This document shows positions 54,809-64,000 of a stretch of 64,000 bases of DNA, piece by piece; positions within the stretch are counted from its first letter, which is position 1, and each line of letters begins with the position of its first letter. The translations under genes were made by a program, and so were the position numbers. The notes beneath the pieces were generated by a model. It ran no database searches. It was not told where the DNA came from and worked only from the letters and a program-made list of their open reading frames with translations. The DNA is from Karstenula rhodostoma CBS 690.94 (taxonomy: Eukaryota; Ascomycota; Dothideomycetes; Pleosporales; Didymosphaeriaceae). The stretch is from contig MU001515.1 in the NCBI GenBank assembly GCA_010093485.1, positions 453,518 through 517,517 of the forward strand, in the 5' to 3' direction.

Positions 54809-57800
54809 GAAAAAGATAATAATACTATTCTTAATTATATAGTATAGTTTATATAGAATTATAGTAAAACCTATACCTTTAAGTATTATAGTAAATTCTT
54901 TCTATTATAGCTTAGGTAAGATTTAGAGTCTATAGAGGGCCTTCTATAGTTTAAGGGTTATACCTCTCTTTTAATACCCTATAGGTATCCTTATATAGAC
55001 TTCTTAATTAAGTATTATATATATAAATATATTAGTTATATTATATTATTTTAGTTTAAGGTTATACCTAGTAGCTATTACTATAAGTATATAGAATAAT
55101 TAATTAGCTAAAATTACTATATAGGTATTTTATAGAGTAATATCCTTCTACTAGTCTCTTTATATAACTAGTTAAGCCTTATACTTTAGAAATTAATAGT
55201 ATTTATTAAGTTTATAGGTATATACCTATATATAGTTAAGGATTTAGTAACCTACTTATTTAATTAGTCTCTATAGTACTTTTATCTATAAGTTTATTTA
55301 TTAATAGCTAGTGAAGTATTTATATTTAGCTTCTTAAAATAATTCCCCTATTAGGTAATTCTTAAGTCTAGTTTAGATTATTAGTAGTGGTGGTAGCTAG
55401 CTTTAATAAGGCTTTAATCCTTTTATAAGTATCTATTTTACTTATACTTTATCGAGGTTATAGCCTTTATATATATCTTTATAACCTACTAGGGTACCTA
55501 CTATAAATATAGCTACCTAGGGTATAATCTTTATACTAGTTACTATTAGCTATTATATATAGAGGCTAGTATTAGTTAGTTACCTCTTTATTTATTTATT
55601 TAGAATCCTTACTTTACTAAGTTAAGTTTATTTAATTACTATCTTTCCCTAGAACTAGTTATTAAGATCTATTAAAAGCTACTAATTATAGCTAGATACT
55701 AGTTAACTTTATATTATAATCCTTGTTACCTTATTCTATTATTAATATAATACTAAGCTCCCTTAGTATTTTATAATTAAATACTATACGCCCCTATTAC
55801 TATTATTAAATACTAACTATATAGCTACTATTTTACTACCCTTTACGCTCCGCGCTTAGGATAACTTTGCCTTCGCCTTTACCTTTACTACCTATATTTA
55901 TACCTATACTACTATACTATATAGGATCTTCTATATCTAGTAGATACTCGCCTTATTACTTATTACCTCTATTATAAACTTTTTATCCTCCTTAGTCTTC
56001 TCTTTATTATTACTATAGTAATTCTATACACCCTATAACTCCTATTACTATAGTATATATATATAGTTAGTAGTTATTAAATATTTTATTACTAGCTAGC
56101 CTAGCTTATATAGTTTAAGCACTTCCTTTATACCTATATATATAACTTTAGATTCTAGCTAGCTCTTAACTTCCTAGATATCGTGACTATTACCTATTAT
56201 TACTATTATTATTTAAATATCCTTACTATATTTCTTAGCTATTTTATAGGTATTAGTTATTATTATCCCTAGATAGATAGTAGGGAATAGGTATATCACT
56301 ACCTATATTAGCTTATTATTAGTTAGGTTAATCCTAAGGTATAGGTAATATATTAGTAAGTCTAGAACTATAAGTATCGCGCTATTAAGTAGAATTTATA
56401 GTATACTAGGGATAGGTATCTTAATTATATTTTCTTATATACTATTAATAACTAATAGAGTATAGGATAGGAGAAAGTAATATAGATAGTAGTACCCGCC
56501 TATATATATTTTTCTCCTAGTCTTAATAAGAACTATCCTTTTAACGCTTTATTAACTCTCTATTATTAGATTTTTTATATATTAGTAGGTACGCGTTAGT
56601 TCCTATTTTAGTTAGCTTAGTACTATACCCTTTTTAGTTAGCTTATATATAGATACTAGGTATACCTTAGCCACTTTTTTAGTCCCCCTTTATTTATATA
56701 TTAGTAAAGTATAACGTGCCTTTTTATCCCCCCTACTTTATTAAGTTACCCTACCTTATAGTAAATCTCTATAATATATATATATAGTTATCTACTATTT
56801 ATACTTTTAGTAATAGTATATTCTATATTATAAGTTATATTAGTAGTATAATTAATAGTAGTATTATTAGTAGTAATAGGTAAATACTATTATATTTCCT
56901 CTTTAGTAATTCTTCTAATATCTTTTATTATTATTATAAGTTACTATAACTTATTATAACTAATTTATCTTTATAGAATAAAGTTATCTCTAGTTTAGTT
57001 ATTAGAGTAGGTAGTCTCTCTATAGTTTTAACCTATAACGCGATTTCTTCTAGAGTACTATATATAAGGTTATCTATAAACTCTTCCTATATTCTATTAA
57101 ATACTATATTTTTATTAAATATAATATTATAGATACTAATTACTTTTAATAGTAATAGAATCTATACACGCTAGATATTTATTAATTAGTATTCTATAAG
57201 GTATCTAATTTATACCTTTAGATTAAGTCTTTATAGCTTACTTTTTCTATACTATATATTATTAGTTATAGTAAAGGCTTTACTTTTATATACTTTAAGG
57301 TATACTAGATTTAGTTTCTAAGGCTAAGTTACTATTCTATTAATAAGGGTAACTATTATAAAGAATACCTTATATAGTAAATACTAGTAATTCTTATAAT
57401 TTAGCGTTTAATTATATAGGTATACTATAGCCCTAGTAATCTTAGGCTATATTTTCTATAGAAGGTTTATATTAAGTTATATTATATAGACTTTTTCTTT
57501 TATTATACCCCCTAAGTACTTGGCTCCTCTATTTTATACTTATATATCTAGTACTAAGGGCTTAATTTTAATACCTTAGCTTATATACTAGTATTTAATA
57601 TCTACTTTTACTATAAAGATCTTATTATCTAATTTAATAATCTTAACTATTATACTAAACTATACTTTTATAAATAGTATAAAGCTACTAAGTACTTTAA
57701 TAATAATCCTTACTAGATAATTATCTCTAAAGTAGAAGTCCTATATATAGCTAGAATATTAATTAGTAATTAATATTTAGCTTTTCTCTTTAGTAGAGCT

Positions 57801-59913
57801 ATTAGATTTAAAGTTATAAAAGTTAATTATAATATACTCGCTAGGTTCTTAATTATTTAGTTAAGATATATATCTAATTTATTATTTTAATTTAGCTTAT
57901 CTATAGGTATTATATTTTACTATAGGGATACTTTTAATATATACCCCCTTAGCTTACTATACTAGGTACTTAAGTATATTTAGTCCTAGGTAGCCTAGTT
58001 ATTTATACTATATAGCTATACTTATAGTTTTTATTTTATATTTTATATATATTATTACCTTATATATAGTATATACTATACTTTATATAATAGTATAAAT
58101 ATTATTAGTAGGTTTATACTCTAGTACCTATTAACTATATAGTTCTTATAATTCTATTATAATAGTATTATTAGCCTATTTTAGTACTATAGATTCTAAT
58201 TTAGTGTCCTATTATAGTCCTTAATATCTAAGTAGTTAAAAGGATACTAGATTATAGAGTAGGTTAGGGTAGTAAGTTATATTATTAAGTCTAATTATAC
58301 TATTTCCCTAGTAACTTTATAGTCTAAGATAAATACTTCTATATCCTTATATTTAGACCTATATATTACCTACCTATATAAAGTCTCCTAGTATTAGTAG
58401 CTAAAATAAGATAAATTAATTAATATTATTAAAGATATAATATATAGTATCTAAGTTAAGAATTAATAAGGTTTATAGTAGGTATATATAAGGGTTAAAT
58501 TAAAAGATTACTTAGAAGCTTATAGGGATTATAGTAATTTTCTATCCTTCTAGTTACTTATTACTAGCCTCTAATATTTAGGTTAGTATAGGAGTATATA
58601 ACTATTTAATTTATAGTATTCTAGATTATACTTATTTAGATATATATATCTATTCTTATATTAAGGGATTATTTTAGATATTATACTTAATAAAACTATT
58701 CTATTCTAGTTATAGTTTCTACTATACTAGAGCTTTTTCTAGAAAGGTATAATAGTAATCCTTTAGTATATATTCTATAGAATATATAAGATATTTTTTT
58801 TTATTTATACTTTAATTTTTTATTTACTAGTAAGGTGTTTTATTCCTTCTATAACCTCCCTACCTATATAATATAGAGGTATTCTACCTATATAGTATAG
58901 AGCTTTACCTATATAATATAAAGGATCCTTACCTATATAGTATAAGTAGATTAGGGTTATATAATCCCTATAAGGATATTATTATACTCTATCCTTATTT
59001 TTAAGTACTTTATATTTATATAGGTATATTATTACTAGTATAAAAGGTATTCCCTTTAGCACTAGTATCTAGTTCTCCTCTAGTAATAAATATAGCTCTA
59101 ATTATAACCTTAACTAAATAATAGTATTCTATATAGAGTCTAAACCTTTTTATTATATTTTAGTATATTATCTCCTATTTATTTTAGAGAGCCTATTTAA
59201 AAATAGTAGTGTATATTTTATCTAGTACTATAATACTTCTTATAAAATTATTAAGAATAGTTATATTATCTATAGTCTCTATATAACCTTACCTCTTAGT
59301 AATAGATATTATATAATTATATTTAGCTAGCTAGAGATTCTATTTAGTTAACCTCTTAATACTTTAGATAATATATAGGTATTTATATTATACTTATAGC
59401 TTTACTTTTTTATTATTAACTCCTACTTTCTTTATAATAAGGAGAATCTATTTTTTATATAGTTTCTTAGAGAGATAGTAGGTACTAAATAGGTTAGCTA
59501 TAATAGAACCCTATAGGTATAATATAAGCTTTTCTACTCCCTATACCTCTATATAATATTCTACTAGTTCTATTTTATACTAATTAGATTATAGTTTATA
59601 GTATTTAACTTATAAGTTCTACTATAACTTTTATATATTTATAAGAACGTATAGACTACTTAGTATTAGGTTATTATTATATATAAATTAATATAGGTCT
59701 AGTAGCTATAGTACTTATAATTATAGCTTTAGTACCTTACTATTAGTTAGATTAAATATATACTATACTTAATTAGCTCTTATTTATATTTCTAGTACTA
59801 TTAGCTATTCTATATACTATATAGAGGTAGTAAGGAAGGTCTTTATAGATCTAATAGGTAGCGCTATATTATTTAGTATATATAGTTAGTAATAAGGTAA
59901 TAAAACTCTTAAT

Positions 59914-60199
59914 TATTAAATCTACTATAAATAATAATAGATTACTATAAACTATAGATATAAATAGGTTAGTTATATATTATATAATTATATAAATTAT
60001 TATATTTTATTATTATTCTAAGTCTAGCTAAGATACGCCCTTAAATAGCGCCTTAGTACCCTTTACTAGTCCTAATAGTATAAAATATCCTAGCCTCTCC
60101 TTTTATACTTACTATCTACTACTACTAGTAGTTACTATAACTTACTATAATAGTAAATACACTATACTATAGGTAATAATATATATATATAATCTAATA
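59914..60199 (-). repeat. 5' LTR of the Copia-type element (286 bp)
   Basis: TATTAAATCTACTATAAATA to ATATATAATCTAATA. It keeps some CG (ATACGCCC, AGCGCC) that the other LTR lost. Confidence 0.9.
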
Positions 60200-63100
60200 A
60201 AGTATCTAGAGACTTTAAATTACTAAGGTCTAGAGTTTATTATTACTTCTAATATATATATAGGCTATATTAAGGCTAATATAATTCTATTTACTATAAA
60301 GCTATAGCTTATAATCTTATTCTAATATATATATAAAGTATAGGACTAGTAATAAAAGCTAGTCTAGTAAAATACTAATTTAAATAATAAAATTAATATT
60401 ATAATAGACTTCTAGATATAAACTTAGAAGGAAAATAGTTATTTATAAACTAAGATTATAGAACTAAAGAAGACTACTAAGACTAAAAATTAATTAATAT
60501 AGGTAATAATTAGTAACTTAAATAGTAATAATAGCTTTAAGTTACCCTACTAGTTTAGTACTTCTTCTACTAAGCTAGTGCCTACTATTAAATATAATAC
60601 TAAACTAGTTACTTTAAAAATAAATAGCTAGTAAGGTATAAACTATTCTACTATAGGTTAATATATCCTAAGAATAAATACCCCTAGTAAACTTTTCTAT
60701 AAAGTACTAAACCTTTATTATATAAAGTACTAAGCTTACTAGAGTAAATACCTATCCCCTAAAATTCTAGACCCTAATAAGTTTAATAGTAATAAGGCTT
60801 AGTTTAAGCTATAGTTCTATTTATTAGAGATTAAAATTAAGTCTAATATAGATTACTTTTAGTAAAATACTCCTAAAGAATATACTATAATTATTACTAA
60901 TTATATTAATATATAGCTAGAAGGCTATACCTTTAAAATTTTTAATACTTAAAAATAGTAGTAATTAACTATATCTCTTATAGGTTTATATAACTACCTC
61001 TAAGCTATATTTATACTACTAAACTAGAATATTAATACCTATACTAACCTCTAGAAGATAATATTTCTACCTAAAGGAGATATAAACTTATTTATTATAT
61101 AATATAATATATTTATAAACTAGACTAGGTTTTATCCTAATAATTCTAAAGAGATACTCTATAAGAAGCTCTATATAAAGCTTACTAACTAGCTTACTTA
61201 GAATACTATTAATTCTACTATAGACTATAATAAATTTTATACTATTATCTATAAGTTATATAAAGTTTATAAATATAACTATTAGGTTAACTATAATTAA
61301 TTTACTTCCTCTACTCTATACTATTATAAAGAGTTTTTATTATAAATAATTACTTTAGCCCCTTATTATACTATAGGACTACCTAAAGATACTATAGTAG
61401 AATTAGCTCTAAAGTACTAATCTACTAACTCTAGATATAGATACTCTAGAGAGTAGTATTATAAAAATTAGATATATTATAACTACTTCTTTAAGAACTA
61501 TATCTATTATAATTATCCTATTAAACCCTATAATAGATATACTATTACTACTATTATAAAGGTTTAAAAAAAGAATAAGGCTTACTTTTTTCTAGAATCT
61601 AGTAATAAATATACCTTTAATAAAGACTTTAAGTTAGATTTTAAATTAGAAAACTAGAGGTATTAGTTAACTCTAGACTAGTGCCCCTAATAGGAGTAGT
61701 AGGTATAGAACTAATTAACCTATAGAAGCTAGCGTTCTACCCTAAGAAGTATTATACTAACCTTAAAGGTATTTAAATCCCTAACTTATTTAAGGGAATA
61801 CCTTTTATATTTTCTATAATATTCTAAAATAATAGATATAAGGTTTATATATATAGCCTTATTAATTTTAGTATATCTATATATAATTTTATTATCTTAT
61901 AGCTAGAGAAAGTACTAAGGTACTAACTTAGTATTAAGTTAATATAGCTTAAATATCTAATTCCTCTTAAAAATTTTACTAGTAAGAAGGCTACCTTAAT
62001 TAATTACTACTTTTAAGTAGTACTTAATATTAATAGATACCCTATAACTATATAGTTTATTCTATATAAAATAGGAGACTATAACCTTATTATAGAATAA
62101 AAATTCTTTAAGGATATTAAAATACTAATTAATTATTATAACTAGTATTTATTATAGCTAGATAATATACTATTATAGGTTATTATTCTACTTATAGTAT
62201 TATACTACTTACTCCTACTAGTTAATAAAAAATACTAGTTTAATACTAACTAATAGGATACTAACTTTAAAAAGGAGGATATTTAACTTTAATAAGTATA
62301 ATTACTTTATAGGGAATACTCCCTTATAAAGGAGTTTAAAATCCCTATAGAGCCTATAATATTATCTATCTCTCTAATATAGACTACTTCCTAAAATTAT
62401 AGTAATTATTAACTATCTTTAGTAGAGTCTATCCTAGATAAGGACTTTATTATAATATACTATATACCTTTAGATAAAAATAGTAATAAAGCTAAATTAC
62501 TAAAGTCTAGAAATAAAAGTTAGTAATTAACTAAGCCTAGTATTAAGAATAATACCCTAGTATATAGATATAGTAATAAATTACTATATAATAATAAATT
62601 ATTACTAGGGGAATTAACTATCTTTACTAAGCCTAATCCTATTAGAGACTCTAGTAAATAAACTACTAAGAAACTCTTATAAGAGTTAAGGATTAAACTA
62701 AAAAACTATCTAAAAGACTAAGTTATTACTACCTTCTACCCTATAAAGTAGCTTTAATATAAGGAAAATTTATATAAAATAAATAAAGTACTATCTAATC
62801 TAGGGCTACTACCCCTAAAGGAACCCTTTAAGTATTAAATACTAATAAGGGAATAGCTTTTTAAGATTAGTATTAATATTTTAACTATCTTTATTATAGT
62901 ATTTATAGTTAATATATAAAATATAGAGATTAGTTCTATTAGTTAATATAAGTTACTTAAACTTATAGAAGCTAAGTATTATAAAAAGGAAGCTATAGCT
63001 AACTCTCTAGAAAAGTCTTAAGAATAGCTACTAGTAGAACTTAAAGCTAAGCTTCCCTACTATAGATAGGTAGGAATAGATATTTCTTACTTTAGTAAAT

Positions 63101-64000
63101 AAAAGGTAAATACCTTACCCCTATAATAAAAAGGTATTAACTATAATATTATCCTTACTAAAGATATTAGTACTTTAAAGACCTCTCTATTATATTTTAT
63201 ATCCCTTAATAAGCTAGAATTACTATATCTATATATTTAAAATATAGTAAAGAAAGGGTTTATCTCCCTTAATAATACTAGCTTTACCTCCCCTATCTTA
63301 TATATAAAGAAGTCTAGAGGGGGGTAGTATTTTTATATTAATTATAAAAGGTTTAATAGTATTACTAAAAAGAATATTATTTTTATATTACTACTAAAGA
63401 AAACTCTTATATACCTATCTAGGATATATATATTTATTAAACTAGACCTATAATAAACTTTTTACTATATATAACTTACTAAATATACCTCTAACCTCTC
63501 TATATTTTAAACTTAATATAGTAATTTTAAATATAATATTCTTCCTTTTAGTATAACTAATAGACTAGTATTATTCTAATACTTTATTAATATAATTTTA
63601 GCTAATATAATTAACTTAATTTATATAGTTTATATTAATAATATCCTTATCTACTCTAAGGACCCCCTAAAGTATAAGGCTTATATATCTAAAATTATTA
63701 AATAGCTAAAAGAGTACTACCTCTATTATAATATTAAGAAAAGTAAATTTACTATTTAAGAAGTTAAATTCCTAGGCTTTATTATTACTACTAACGGGAT
63801 CTATAAGGACCCTAAGAAGAAAACTATAGTATAGAACTAGAAAGAGCCTACTAGCCTCTATACTCTCTAATTCTTTTTAGAATTTTATAACTATTATTAA
63901 ACTTATTTTAAAAACTATAGACGCGTTATTTAACCCCTTATTAAACTAACTAAAAAAGGTACCTAGTATAAGTTTAAAAATAAGGAATATATTATTTTTT

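Larger units (their letters stand above)
53443..60199 (-). mobile_element. Copia-type LTR retrotransposon nested in Gypsy copy 3 (complete, RIPed)
   Basis: 6,757 bp with 286-bp LTRs (53443-53728, 59914-60199) whose ends TATTAGAT...ATCTAATA suggest an original TG...CA. A perfect target duplication AAGTA flanks it (53438-53442, 60200-60204). The minus orientation is shown by the purine tract AAGGGGGTA next to the left LTR. A reverse transcriptase box, Tyr-Ile-Asp-Asn preceded by Phe, lies at 54797-54808. Only about 1 kb separates that box from the 3' LTR, enough for RNase H but not integrase; this is the Copia/Ty1 gene order. It retains more CA, TG and CG than the Gypsy copies. Confidence 0.85.
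34160..64000. other. AT-rich, RIP-saturated retrotransposon block
   Basis: From about 34,160 CpA and TpG almost disappear, and CpG is rare, while TpA dominates. CC, CT and GG remain, so the depletion is dinucleotide-specific. This is the product expected of RIP, which converts C to T mainly at CpA in duplicated DNA. Rare survivors (near 44,150, 49,647, 55,387, 56,120, 61,681) are exceptions. No translatable gene exists here; stops occur every few codons in all frames. Confidence 0.95.
51851..64000 (+). mobile_element. Gypsy-type LTR retrotransposon, copy 3 (interrupted by Copia, runs off the window)
   Basis: 5' LTR 51851-52096. Internal sequence runs to 53442, is interrupted by a Copia-type element (53443-60199), and resumes at 60200 at the point equivalent to about 36,190 in copy 1. 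The window edge corresponds to about 39,990 of copy 1, so roughly 2.9 kb including the 3' LTR lies outside. The YxDD fossil is at 63631-63642. Confidence 0.9.

Overview
This window looks like a piece of a filamentous ascomycete (Pezizomycotina) chromosome with two compartments. Positions 1 to about 34,150 are GC-balanced and gene-poor. From about 34,160 to the right edge lies an AT-rich block built almost entirely of LTR retrotransposons. The fungal assignment rests on three things. Introns are about 46-60 bp with GTRNGT donors, CTRAC/CTAAC-like branch sites and YAG acceptors. There is a subgroup-C (killer-toxin-like) GH18 chitinase gene. CpA/TpG has been almost completely replaced by TpA in repeats, which is the signature of repeat-induced point mutation (RIP). 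A dothideomycete is my guess, but nothing here fixes the class.

Left part (1-34,150). The genes I can support are a small two-exon membrane protein (431-813), a secreted orphan (1215-2306, minus), a three-exon zinc-motif/coiled-coil protein (3393-4150), an intron-poor orphan (8799-9587, minus), an Ala/Pro-rich protein (18234-18845, minus) and a weaker Pro-rich candidate (31683-32105, minus). Between 20.4 and 27.5 kb lie decayed accessory genes: an ankyrin-repeat gene with an in-frame stop, a small unidentified coding remnant, and a 5'-truncated chitin-binding GH18 chitinase. The chitinase has two in-frame stops, two frameshifts and a substituted catalytic residue. Most of 4.2-8.8 kb and 9.6-18 kb is degraded, partly RIPed intergenic sequence.

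The most interesting signal in the left part is a short dispersed element. About 16 copies or fragments share one fixed end (GGGATCCCCACATG) and are truncated to different lengths at the other end. Five copies are flanked by clear 11-16 bp target-site duplications. The longest is about 262 bp. This is the behaviour of a SINE-like retroposon, and I do not recognise the family. One copy appears to supply the last codons and stop of the gene at 431-813.

Right part (34,160-64,000). Three copies of one Gypsy-type element (246-bp LTRs) are present: copy 1 at 34,790-42,924 (+), copy 2 at 43,632-51,765 (-) and copy 3 from 51,851 (+) past the window edge. Copy 3 is interrupted by a Copia-type element (53,443-60,199, minus, 286-bp LTRs) with perfect 5-bp target duplications. 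All are RIP-mutated beyond coding. Fossil zinc-knuckle, protease and reverse-transcriptase motifs can still be located because their Cys, His, Gly and Asp codons changed exactly as C-to-T/G-to-A mutation predicts. The Gypsy leader carries a 46-bp minisatellite with 4, 4 and 8 units in the three copies.
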